Shown in pieces: positions 34,434 through 41,821 of a DNA stretch of 64,000 bases; the first letter of the stretch is position 1; the number at the start of each line of letters is the position of its first letter. Location of the stretch: NCBI RefSeq assembly GCF_014644495.1, contig NZ_BMKU01000001.1, positions 310,001 to 374,000 on the forward strand, read 5' to 3'. The translations under genes and the position numbers were made by a program. The notes below the pieces were generated by a model. It had not been told where the DNA came from. It ran no database searches and saw only the letters and a list, made by a program, of their open reading frames with translations. The stretch comes from Pseudarthrobacter polychromogenes. GTDB lineage: Bacteria; Actinomycetota; Actinomycetes; Actinomycetales; Micrococcaceae.

Positions 34434-35109
34434 AACCGGAACTCGTATCAGCGTTGCCTTGGTTGATGACCAGCCGCTGTTCCTGGCCGGTATCCGGATG
34501 CTTGTAGAAAGCCAAAGCGATATGCATTTCGTTGGCCAGGCCGCCGACGGGGAACAGGCCGTGGCACTGGCAGCCGAACGCCGTCCGGATGTAATGCTCA
34601 TGGACTTGCGCATGCCTGTCATGGACGGAGTCACCGCCACCCGTCGAATTATCAACGATGCAGATGCTTGCAACTCTGACAGGCCCCGGATAATTGCCCT
34701 TACTACCTTCAACCGCGATCACGCCGTTTTGGATGCCGTCCAGGCCGGGGCGAGCGGATATCTGCTCAAAAGCGCGGAACCCGAATTCCTGCTGGCAGCA
34801 ATCAGGACCATTCATTCCGGCTACTCAGTCATAGCGCCAGGATCGGTGCACTCACTATTCGAACACGCCGCGAGCCGCGGTCCGAGTGTGGGCCCGGATC
34901 TCTCGGTTCTGGACGTCCTCTCAGTCCGTGAGAGGGACGTGTTTCTCCTAGCCGCCAAAGGACTCAGTAACAGGGACATAGCCGAAGCATTGTTCGTTTC
35001 CGATGCCACAGTAAAAACACACTTGCGAAGCGTCCTCGACAAGCTGGCTCTGCGTACCAGATTGCAATTAATCGCATTCGCTCACGAACGCAGGCTCCTA
35101 GGCGACTGA
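34426..35109 (+). CDS. LuxR/NarL-family response regulator, partner of the upstream kinase
   Basis: This 227-aa regulator has a receiver domain (LVDDQPLF, phospho-acceptor in VMLMDLRMPVMDG, K in LLKSAEP) and a LuxR helix-turn-helix with SVRERDVFLLAAKGLSNR and VSDATVKTHLRSVLDKL. Its target genes are unknown. It overlaps the kinase gene by 8 bp. Low GC and codon use set both apart from flanking genes. Confidence 0.87.
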   Translation: MTETGTRISVALVDDQPLFLAGIRMLVESQSDMHFVGQAADGEQAVALAAERRPDVMLMDLRMPVMDGVTATRRIINDADACNSDRPRIIALTTFNRDHAVLDAVQAGASGYLLKSAEPEFLLAAIRTIHSGYSVIAPGSVHSLFEHAASRGPSVGPDLSVLDVLSVRERDVFLLAAKGLSNRDIAEALFVSDATVKTHLRSVLDKLALRTRLQLIAFAHERRLLGD

Positions 35110-35212
35110 CGGGAACTCGGAACCACCCTGCCAAGACGGGCAAGGCGCACCGCCCGCTCCTGGTGTCCGGTGGAGAATCCCCTTACGACTCAACGTGTCC
35201 CGTAACCTGGGT

Positions 35213-35238
35213 GTCTCGAAACCCTAGGGATACGAGAC
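35213..35238. repeat. hix-like 26-bp recombination site, right copy
   Basis: Half-sites GTCTCGAAACCC and, inverted, GTCTCGTATCCC surround central TA; 11 of 13 base pairs of the dyad match. A related half-site GTCCCGTAACC lies just to the left (about 35196). Compare with 32249-32274. Confidence 0.65.
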
Positions 35239-35338
35239 GCAGCGGCACCCGAGCAGACTCCGGGCCCTGATGCGAAGCACCACTTGGCGATCCAGAATGC
35301 CGCCACACAGTGGAAACAACCGCCCGTTCCGGTGGATG

Positions 35339-35366
35339 TATCGTTGAGTATCGTTGTATATCGTTG
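35339..35366 (+). promoter_or_regulatory. Three TATCGTTG repeats on a 10-bp period, likely PadR operator
   Basis: TATCGTTG occurs at 35339, 35349 and 35359, one DNA turn apart, ending 22 bp before the start codon of the PadR gene. This phasing fits cooperative binding by the regulator it precedes (autorepression), as is usual for PadR genes. Confidence 0.55.
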
Positions 35367-35388
35367 GCGGTTTTCAAAGGAGATCATC

Positions 35389-35928
35389 ATGCGTGGTTCA
35401 TACCCGGCAGCCGGATTCGGCGGAAGCAATATCGACGGCATGTGGCAGGCCGTTGAGGAGCTGCGCTCACGGTTTGAGAAACGCGCGGGAACCCGTGCTG
35501 GCAAGGGTGAGGTGCGGTCCGCGGTGCTGGCGCTCCTTGCTGAGCGGCCGATGCACGGCTACCAGATCATCCGCGAGATCGAGGAGCGCAGCGGCGGCAG
35601 CTGGAAGCCCAGCGCCGGCTCCGTCTACCCGACTTTGCAGCTGCTCGCGGACGAGGGCACCATCAGCGCCGAGGAGTCCAACGGTCGCAAGATCTATTCA
35701 CTGACCGAGGCCGGCCGCGAGGAAGTTGCGCAGGACCACGGAGCAACGCCCTGGGACTCGCCGGGGCCCCATCCCGGCGGGTTTGGATCCTTGCCCAAAG
35801 CGGGGGTGGAGCTCGCGCAGGCTGCAGCCCAGGTGGGCCGCACGGGCTCGCCGGACCAGGTGCAGCAGGCCGTGGCGGTGCTCGACGACGCACGGCGCCG
35901 GCTCTACGCGATCCTCGCCCAGGATTGA
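35389..35928 (+). CDS. PadR-family transcriptional regulator
   Basis: This 179-aa protein has the PadR winged helix: AVLALLAERPMHGYQIIREI, then GSVYPTLQLLADEG and the wing SNGRKIYSLTEAG, followed by a C-terminal dimerisation helix with VLDDARRRLYAILAQD. ATG 35389 follows AAAGGAGATCATC. It probably controls itself and the downstream AarF-family gene, whose start is 6 bp past its stop. The inducer is unknown. Confidence 0.9.
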   Translation: MRGSYPAAGFGGSNIDGMWQAVEELRSRFEKRAGTRAGKGEVRSAVLALLAERPMHGYQIIREIEERSGGSWKPSAGSVYPTLQLLADEGTISAEESNGRKIYSLTEAGREEVAQDHGATPWDSPGPHPGGFGSLPKAGVELAQAAAQVGRTGSPDQVQQAVAVLDDARRRLYAILAQD

Positions 35929-35933
35929 CGCGG

Positions 35934-37646
35934 GTGGCGTCTGTCCGCCCGCATCGTGCCGCTTCGGCCGCGGGCGCCGGGGACACCCGTGCCCGCTACC
36001 GGCGCATCCTGCGCTTTGCCGCCTGGAACCTGGCAGTGACGTGGTGGTTTGAACTGTTCCTCCCGCGGATCGGACTAGCCCGGGTCGCAGAACGTACGCG
36101 GTCGCGGCGGATGCAGCGCTTCGCCCGGCGCTTCCATGGACTTGCCGTGGAGCTGGGCGGCCTGATGATCAAGGTGGGACAGTTCCTTTCCTCCAGGCTC
36201 GATATTCTGCCACCCGAGATCACCAGGGAGCTTGAGGGCCTCCAGGACGAGGTCCCGCCCGTTCCGTTTCCTTCGATCCGCGCCCTGGCTGAGGTGGAGT
36301 TGGGCGCTCCGCTGGACCAGGTGTTCGCTTTCGTGGAGGAGGTACCGATCGCTGCCGCGTCGCTGGGGCAGGCGCACCGGGCACGCCTTCGTGCATCGGA
36401 TGCGGCCGACACCGGATTCACCGACGTGGTGCTCAAGGTGCAGCGTCCGGGCATTGACGCGATTGTCGACGTCGACCTTGCAGCCCTGCGTAAGGTAGGC
36501 GGCTGGCTCAGCCGCATTCGCCTGGTGTCCAGCCGCGCCAATATGCCGGCCCTGGTGGAGGAGTTTGCGCAGACCAGTTTCGAGGAGATCGACTACCTGC
36601 ACGAGGCGGCGAATTCCGAACGCTTCGCCGCCGATTTTTCCGACGACGGCAGGGTCTGCGTGCCCGGCATTGCCTGGGAGCGGAGCACCCGCCGCGTACT
36701 CACCCTTGAAGACGTCACGGCCATCAAGATCACGGAGGCCAGGGCCCTCCGGGCGGCGGGCATCGATCCGGCCGAGGTGGCTCCGGTGTTCGCCGCCGTC
36801 ATGTTCGACCAGATGTTCACCAACGTCTTCTTCCATGCAGACCCGCACCCCGGAAATATCTTTGTCACTCCCGTCACCGCACCGGCCGGCGACCGCCCGT
36901 GGAAGCTGACATTCATCGACTTCGGCATGATGGGCGAAATTACCTCCTCCACCCGTAGCGGACTCCGGAAGCTGCTGATTGCTGCCGCCGCGCGCGACGG
37001 CCGGGGGCTGGTGGCGGCGATCAACGACGTCGGCGTGCTGGCGCCGTCAGCCGACACTGTGGAGATGGAGCGCGCCATGACGCATCTCTTCGCCCGCTTC
37101 GGCGGCATGGGGTTCGCTGAGCTCCGGGAAGTGGATCCGAGGGAGTTCCGTGACTTCGCGGTGGAGTTCGGCGATGTGGTCCGCTCGCTGCCATTCCAGC
37201 TCCCGGAGAATTTCCTGCTCATCATCCGGGCGATGTCGCTGACCTCGGGGGTGTGCAGCTCGCTCGATGAGCGCTTCAACCTCTGGGATTCCGTGGAACC
37301 GTATGCCGCCAGGCTTCTGCGCGACGAGCGCGGCAACATCGTGGAGGACGTGGCCCAGCAGGCCCTCGACGCCGCAGCGACCGCACTGCGCCTGCCGAAG
37401 CGCCTGGACGCACTGGCTGGACGGCTTGAGGAAGGCTCCCTCGCTGTTGCCAACCCCCGTCTTGAACGGCAGATCGCCCGCCTGGACCGCACCAACCGGC
37501 GCTCTGCTTCTGCCCTGGTGTTTGCCGCCCTGCTCATCGCCGGCGCCATCGTGCGGGCTGACGACGCCGTCCTGGGCGGCATCCTCATGGCAGGTTCTGC
37601 AGTCCCGCTGCTGCACGGGATGTGGGCAGGCCGCCGCGGGCTTTGA
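35934..37646 (+). CDS. ABC1/AarF (UbiB-type) atypical kinase
   Basis: This 570-aa protein has the AarF signatures: MIKVGQFLSSRLD (KxGQ), AAASLGQAHRA (Ala-rich loop), VVLKVQRPG (lysine), FFHADPHPGNIF (catalytic loop) and FIDFGMMG (metal-binding). The last about 60 residues hold two membrane helices. UbiB-like proteins support membrane lipid or quinone metabolism; the substrate is unclear in actinobacteria. GTG 35934 is preferred to TTG 35925, since AGGA lies at a 9-nt spacing. The operon follows PadR. Confidence 0.88.
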   Translation: MASVRPHRAASAAGAGDTRARYRRILRFAAWNLAVTWWFELFLPRIGLARVAERTRSRRMQRFARRFHGLAVELGGLMIKVGQFLSSRLDILPPEITRELEGLQDEVPPVPFPSIRALAEVELGAPLDQVFAFVEEVPIAAASLGQAHRARLRASDAADTGFTDVVLKVQRPGIDAIVDVDLAALRKVGGWLSRIRLVSSRANMPALVEEFAQTSFEEIDYLHEAANSERFAADFSDDGRVCVPGIAWERSTRRVLTLEDVTAIKITEARALRAAGIDPAEVAPVFAAVMFDQMFTNVFFHADPHPGNIFVTPVTAPAGDRPWKLTFIDFGMMGEITSSTRSGLRKLLIAAAARDGRGLVAAINDVGVLAPSADTVEMERAMTHLFARFGGMGFAELREVDPREFRDFAVEFGDVVRSLPFQLPENFLLIIRAMSLTSGVCSSLDERFNLWDSVEPYAARLLRDERGNIVEDVAQQALDAAATALRLPKRLDALAGRLEEGSLAVANPRLERQIARLDRTNRRSASALVFAALLIAGAIVRADDAVLGGILMAGSAVPLLHGMWAGRRGL

Positions 37647-37708
37647 AGCGGCAGTGCCCGGGGCGCAGCCGCTGCGTGGGCATTGCCGGAGCGGCCTTGG
37701 CGCGAGCG

Positions 37709-38101
37709 TCAGGTCCGGGCGTGGAAAACCAGCCAGCCCGCGAGTGTTGACAGGCCTGTCAGCACGGCGCCCCACAGCATGTCCACGACAATCAGCTGCA
37801 GCGGCCAAACCTTCAGGGTGGCGGCATTGGTGAGGTCGTAGGTGGCGTAGGCGAAGGCGCCCAGGGCCGCACCGTAACCCAGGGCAGTGAGCCAGCTGCC
37901 GCCGTCGAGCGCGGGCCGCAGTGCAAAGAACACAATCCCGGCGATGTAAATGACGTAGAACGCCACGGCGTAACCTAGGTGTGGTTTGTCCGCTAGCAGT
38001 TCGCCGATGTGGCTGCGGTAAAAGGGGTTCATCAGCCTGAGCCAGATGGCGTCGATCGCTGCGAAGGCGGCGGCGACAACGAGGAATTGCAGAATGACCA
38101 T
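37709..38101 (-). CDS. DUF2177 membrane protein
   Basis: This 130-aa protein has four membrane segments and the DUF2177 pattern AAIDAIWLRLMNPFYR, YATYDLTNAATLK and DMLWGAVLTG. Function is unknown. ATG 38101 gives a start right at the first membrane helix, with no clear ribosome site. It is divergent from the lipoate-ligase-like gene with a 16-bp gap. Confidence 0.85.
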   Translation of the reverse strand: MVILQFLVVAAAFAAIDAIWLRLMNPFYRSHIGELLADKPHLGYAVAFYVIYIAGIVFFALRPALDGGSWLTALGYGAALGAFAYATYDLTNAATLKVWPLQLIVVDMLWGAVLTGLSTLAGWLVFHART

Positions 38102-38117
38102 AAGGGAGCTTAGCAAT

Positions 38118-38867
38118 ATGAACGACGGCGGTCCGGGGCCCCGCACCCTGACAGTGGTGCGGCAGGAAAAGACGCTGGGCGCCGCCCGGGACCTGGAATT
38201 CGGCCTGGAACTGCTGGCCAGGGTCAGGAGCGGGGACATCGGTCCCACGCTGCGGCTGTACCGTCCCGCCCCCACGGTCGCGTTCGGCCAGCGCGACACC
38301 CGCCTGCCGGGATTCGACGCCGCCGCGCAGGCGTGCCGTGCCAACGGCTTCGAACCCCTGGTCCGCCGGGCAGGAGGCCGGGCGGCCGCTTATCACGAGG
38401 GCACGCTGGTGGTGGACCATATTGAACCCGATCCGGATGCCATCGCCGGTTCCAAAACCAGGTTCGGGTACTTCGGGGAGCTGTTTGCGGACGCCCTGCG
38501 CCGGGTCGGCGTGCAGGCGGCTGTGGGCGAGATTCCCGGGGAATACTGCCCCGGCGAGTTCAGCGTGCACGGCACGGACCCGGCCGACGGCGCGCACCGT
38601 GTGAAACTGGTGGGTACGGCCCAGCGCGTGGTGGCCGGCGGCTGGCTGTTTAGTTCGGTGATCGTGGTGGAAAACTCGGCGCCGATCCGCAAAGTGCTGA
38701 CCGACAGCTACGCCGCCCTGGGCCTGGACTGGGACCCTGCCACGGCAGGGGCGGTGGACGACCTTGTGCCTGGCGTGGATGTCCCAGCCGTGGAGGAAGC
38801 CCTGCTTTCCGTTTATGCCGGCCATGCGCCGCTGAGAACCGCTTCGTTCAGCAGCCTGGGGGCATGA
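38118..38867 (+). CDS. Lipoate-protein ligase A-like (BPL/LPL fold)
   Basis: This 249-aa protein has the LplA/LipB fold with VAFGQRDTRLPGF, RRAGGRAAAYHEGTLVVD and GEYCPGEFSVH. The lysine in RVKLVGTAQRVV is at the expected catalytic position. It likely attaches lipoate or another short acyl group to carrier proteins; an amidotransferase role cannot be excluded. ATG 38118 follows AAGGGAGCTTAGCAAT. Confidence 0.78.
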   Translation: MNDGGPGPRTLTVVRQEKTLGAARDLEFGLELLARVRSGDIGPTLRLYRPAPTVAFGQRDTRLPGFDAAAQACRANGFEPLVRRAGGRAAAYHEGTLVVDHIEPDPDAIAGSKTRFGYFGELFADALRRVGVQAAVGEIPGEYCPGEFSVHGTDPADGAHRVKLVGTAQRVVAGGWLFSSVIVVENSAPIRKVLTDSYAALGLDWDPATAGAVDDLVPGVDVPAVEEALLSVYAGHAPLRTASFSSLGA

Positions 38868-38894
38868 CCCGGCTGGTTGCTGCCGGGCACAGCA

Positions 38895-38928
38895 AACGGG
38901 ACCAACATTGGGAAATGTTGGTCCCGTT
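38895..38928. terminator. Bidirectional terminator hairpin
   Basis: AACGGGACCAACATT and AATGTTGGTCCCGTT form a perfect 15-bp stem around GGGA, followed by TCTGTT. It lies between the lipoate-ligase-like and mycoredoxin genes. Confidence 0.88.
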
Positions 38929-38958
38929 CTGTTGGTCCCAGCCGGGGTGGCGTGCCGG

Positions 38959-39216
38959 CTAGGCTGCGAGGCGCTGCTTGACCTCGGCAGCGGAAGGGTT
39001 CGTGGCGGCGGTGCCGTCCGGGAAGAGGACGGTGGGGACGGTCTGGTTTCCACCGTTCAGCTGCTCCACGAGTTCGGCGGTGCCTTCCACTTCCTCGATG
39101 TTGATCTCGGTGTAGCCGATGCCCTGGGCATCAAGCTGCTTCTTCAGCCGGTTGCAGTAGCCGCACCAGGTGGTGGAAAACATGGTGATAGTGCCGGATT
39201 CGGGAGTGAAGTCCAC
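38959..39216 (-). CDS. Mycoredoxin-type glutaredoxin
   Basis: This 85-aa thioredoxin-fold protein has the redox motif TTWCGYCNRLK (CGYC), the cis-proline region TVPTVLFPDG, and the small length of mycoredoxin-1. It uses mycothiol to reduce mixed disulfides in actinobacteria. GTG 39216 follows AGGAGAGCTCC. Confidence 0.88.
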   Translation of the reverse strand: MDFTPESGTITMFSTTWCGYCNRLKKQLDAQGIGYTEINIEEVEGTAELVEQLNGGNQTVPTVLFPDGTAATNPSAAEVKQRLAA

Positions 39217-39346
39217 GGAGCTCTCCTCTGTGCTTGATAACGGTTTCGTTCCTGTAACGGTAGCGTGCAGTCCGCTATTCCCCGGTACTGGGGCCCGCCG
39301 GGCCTCCTTGGATGACAGCTCCTGCCGCCGATGGCATGCTGGAGCC

Positions 39347-40108
39347 ATGTGTGGACGCTACGTAATGGCACGCGCCGTGGGGGACCTCCTTGCCGAGTTC
39401 GACGCCGAGCTTGAGGACGAGGTCAGCATCCCGCCGTCGTGGAATGTTGCGCCGACGGACGCGGTTCCCATCGTCCTGGAACGCCTGGTGGACGGCGAGT
39501 CCGGGAACAAACATGTCCGCCAGCTCCACGTCGCCCGCTGGGGACTGGTCCCGTCCTGGGCCAAGGACCCGGGAATCGGCTCCCGGATGATCAACGCACG
39601 CAGCGAGTCCGTCCTTGAGAAACCGGCGTTCCGGAAAGCCATGCAGTCCCGCCGCTGCGCTGTCCCGGCAGACGGCTACTACGAATGGAAGCAGGGGCCC
39701 GGGAAGTCCAAGCAGCCCTACTACGTGCACCCGGGCGCTGGCCATGGCCTGGTGTTCGCGGGGCTCTATGAGTGGTGGAAGGATCCCTCCTGGCCGGCAG
39801 GGGAGCCGGGCGGGTGGCTGCTCTCAACGTCCATCCTGACCGCTGACACGCCCCCGCCTGGCAGTGAGTCCACGGTGTTTGGAAAGCTCACGGAACTCCA
39901 TGACCGGGTGCCCCTACCAATGGACAAAGCCACGATGCAGGCCTGGCTGGACCCCCAGGCCGACGATCCGGCCGGACTCGTGGACCTGGTCCGGGCGGGG
40001 GTCAAGGACGTGGCCGCTGACTGGCACGTAGAGTCCGTAGGGAAAGAGGTCGGCAACGTCAGGAACAACGGGCCGGAACTGATCCGGCCCGTGGAAGCAC
40101 TCTTCTAG
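39347..40108 (+). CDS. SRAP (HMCES/YedK) abasic-site DNA-protein crosslinking enzyme
   Basis: This 253-aa protein starts MCGRY, so the catalytic cysteine 2 is exposed after removal of Met. Other marks are INARSES, PADGYYEW and the histidine in TELHDRVPL. It covalently caps abasic sites in single-stranded DNA. The ATG follows GGAGCC. It lies between mycoredoxin and VOC genes and shows no obvious SOS box. Confidence 0.9.
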   Translation: MCGRYVMARAVGDLLAEFDAELEDEVSIPPSWNVAPTDAVPIVLERLVDGESGNKHVRQLHVARWGLVPSWAKDPGIGSRMINARSESVLEKPAFRKAMQSRRCAVPADGYYEWKQGPGKSKQPYYVHPGAGHGLVFAGLYEWWKDPSWPAGEPGGWLLSTSILTADTPPPGSESTVFGKLTELHDRVPLPMDKATMQAWLDPQADDPAGLVDLVRAGVKDVAADWHVESVGKEVGNVRNNGPELIRPVEALF

Positions 40109-40150
40109 CAGCGGGCCCTCCAGCAGCCCGGACCAAACCTCGGGGGAGGG

Positions 40151-40573
40151 CTAAACGGTGACCGCGCCGTCGTCGTCCACTGCCCAGGTGGGGTTGTACG
40201 CCACCTCCCAGCGGAAACCGTCTGGGTCCGCGAAGTAGCCGCTGTAGCCGCCCCACGGCTGGGTGATGGGCTCGGCGACGATCTCCGCCCCGGCGGCGGC
40301 GGCCTCCTCCATGACGCGGTCCACGTCCTCCGTGCCGGGAAGGTTGTGGCTCAGCGTGATGCAGGGGACACCCCCGGACGCCGTGACGCCGGCGTCTGCC
40401 TGCATCTGGCTCACATCCCACAGGGACAGCACAAGCCCGTGGTTCACCTGGATGAACACCACGTCGCCGGGAACTTCCCGGTGGACAGACCAACCAAGCC
40501 CGTCAACATAGAAGGCCCGGGACGCGGCAACACTGCGGACGCCCAGTGAAATGAAGTCGACTCTTGGCTGCAT
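40151..40573 (-). CDS. VOC-family (glyoxalase/dioxygenase fold) protein
   Basis: This 140-aa protein has the paired beta-alpha-beta-beta-beta units of vicinal-oxygen-chelate proteins: VDFISLGVRSVAASRAFY at the start and GYSGYFADPDGFRWEVAYNP at the end. It may bind metal through the last glutamate. Substrate unknown. It is divergent from the chorismate mutase gene with a 19-bp gap. Confidence 0.85.
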   Translation of the reverse strand: MQPRVDFISLGVRSVAASRAFYVDGLGWSVHREVPGDVVFIQVNHGLVLSLWDVSQMQADAGVTASGGVPCITLSHNLPGTEDVDRVMEEAAAAGAEIVAEPITQPWGGYSGYFADPDGFRWEVAYNPTWAVDDDGAVTV

Positions 40574-40592
40574 GCTTCGATACTGTCAGACG

Positions 40593-40913
40593 ATGGCGAC
40601 AATTCAAGGAAACGATAGAGATGCTTTGGCCGACAAGGAACAGCTCGCTGCCGTCCGGGTTGCTGTTGACGAAGTGGATGAGCAGATCGTCACCCTCATC
40701 GCCCGCCGCGAACGGCTGATCCGTATTGCCGGGACGCTCAAGGGCGACGACGCCGAGGTCCGTGCGCCCGGCCGGGTGGAGCGGATCATTGAGCACGTCC
40801 GCTCAGCCGCGGAAAAGAAGGACATTGACCCGGACATCGTCGAGTCCACGTACCGGGCCATGATCTCCGGGTTCATCGAACTGGAACTGAAGGTCCACAA
40901 AGAGAACAGCTAA
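40593..40913 (+). CDS. AroQ-type chorismate mutase
   Basis: This 106-aa all-helical protein has the AroQ pattern RVAVDEVDEQIVTLIARRE, RLIRIAGTLKGDD and RVERIIEHVR. It converts chorismate to prephenate for Phe and Tyr synthesis. The mycobacterial and corynebacterial small chorismate mutases have the same size. ATG 40593 has only a weak ribosome site. Confidence 0.85.
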   Translation: MATIQGNDRDALADKEQLAAVRVAVDEVDEQIVTLIARRERLIRIAGTLKGDDAEVRAPGRVERIIEHVRSAAEKKDIDPDIVESTYRAMISGFIELELKVHKENS

Positions 40914-40933
40914 GCCCTCCCTGAACGGCTTTA

Positions 40934-41323
40934 TTACAGGTTCTCCTCCACGGGGACGCCGTGCTGGTACTCCCTGCCCTCCGCCTCGCTGAAGGCTGAC
41001 ATGAGGTGCCCCTTGCCCAGGCCGTCCAGGGCGGCGAGGGGAAAGCTGCCGGTGATGGTGTTCTCTGAATGGGTTACCCCGGACAGGTCGTAGTCCTCCT
41101 CGACTCCCTGTTCGCGGTTGAAGGAATAGAAGGCAATGGCCTTCCCGTTCATGAACTCAATACACAGCCTCCGCTGCGAGGAATAGTCGGGGGTGGCCCC
41201 CATCAGCCCCACCACGTAAGCACCGGAATCCGGGATGGTGCCGTCTATATCGAACGTGGCCACCACGGTGGAATCCTGGGTTGTGATGCTTGCCTGCTTC
41301 AGAAGTGCGTCTTGGGTTTTCAT
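40934..41323 (-). CDS. Hypothetical protein, 129 aa
   Basis: The 129-aa product (start MKTQDALLKQ) has a beta-rich profile with GTIPDSGAYVVGLMG and LCIEFMNGKAIAFYSFNR. No family was recognised. ATG 41323 has an AGGATTGTGCC context. It is convergent with the chorismate mutase gene over a 20-bp gap. Confidence 0.65.
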   Translation of the reverse strand: MKTQDALLKQASITTQDSTVVATFDIDGTIPDSGAYVVGLMGATPDYSSQRRLCIEFMNGKAIAFYSFNREQGVEEDYDLSGVTHSENTITGSFPLAALDGLGKGHLMSAFSEAEGREYQHGVPVEENL

Positions 41324-41436
41324 GGCACAATCCTGCTCCCTGGTGATCGGTCCGTCCACCCTTCCTGTGCAATCTCTTTTGTCGCTCCCTCGACCCATCT
41401 ATGCTCCCGTTCAGAGCAGGGGTAGACTGGTTCCAT

Positions 41437-41452
41437 TCGAATATGTGTTCGA
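41437..41452. promoter_or_regulatory. LexA (SOS) box upstream of the DUF6504-dnaE2 operon
   Basis: TCGAATATGTGTTCGA fits the actinobacterial SOS box TCGAAC-N4-GTTCGA with one mismatch, within a longer dyad TTCGAA...TTCGAA. TAGACT at 41423-41428 may be the -10 element just upstream, so LexA would block transcription. Confidence 0.7.
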
Positions 41453-41485
41453 ATGTTTCCAGTTAGATCCACTCCGGGAGGCGCC

Positions 41486-41821
41486 ATGGGTATGTTCAGC
41501 GAATCCGTGGATGTCGACTGCACTGCGGACGGTGAACCCAGCGGCCTGCTGTGGGCAGGGCGGTCCTATGCCGTCTGCGCTGAACCGGTGCGCTGGTACG
41601 AACGCCGGCAATGGTGGGCTGAAGAAACCCGCGCACCGCTGGGCAGCGGACCCGGAGTGGTGGACCATGAGATCTGGCGCGTCCAGGTGCTTCCCTCCAC
41701 CCCGGCGCGAGGTACAGAAGCCGCGGAAGAGCCGCTGACCCTTGACCTCACCCGGCATATCCGCAGCGGCCGGTGGCGGCTCCTGCGTATCCATGACGCA
41801 CTCCGGCCCTGGACAGCATGA
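41486..41821 (+). CDS. DUF6504-like small protein, dnaE2 operon
   Basis: This 111-aa protein resembles the small DUF6504 proteins that accompany imuB and dnaE2 in actinobacteria: GLLWAGRSYAVCAEPVRWYERRQWW and HEIWRVQV. The function is unknown, presumably linked to mutagenic translesion synthesis. ATG 41486 follows GGGAGGCGCC. Its stop overlaps the dnaE2 start (ATGA), so they are coupled and both lie under the SOS box. Confidence 0.6.
   Translation: MGMFSESVDVDCTADGEPSGLLWAGRSYAVCAEPVRWYERRQWWAEETRAPLGSGPGVVDHEIWRVQVLPSTPARGTEAAEEPLTLDLTRHIRSGRWRLLRIHDALRPWTA

Noticed and set aside
37047..39053. Long minus-strand open frame over the AarF, DUF2177 and lipoate-ligase genes
   Set aside because: It crosses three well-supported genes, has no family similarity and follows high-GC codon-position bias.
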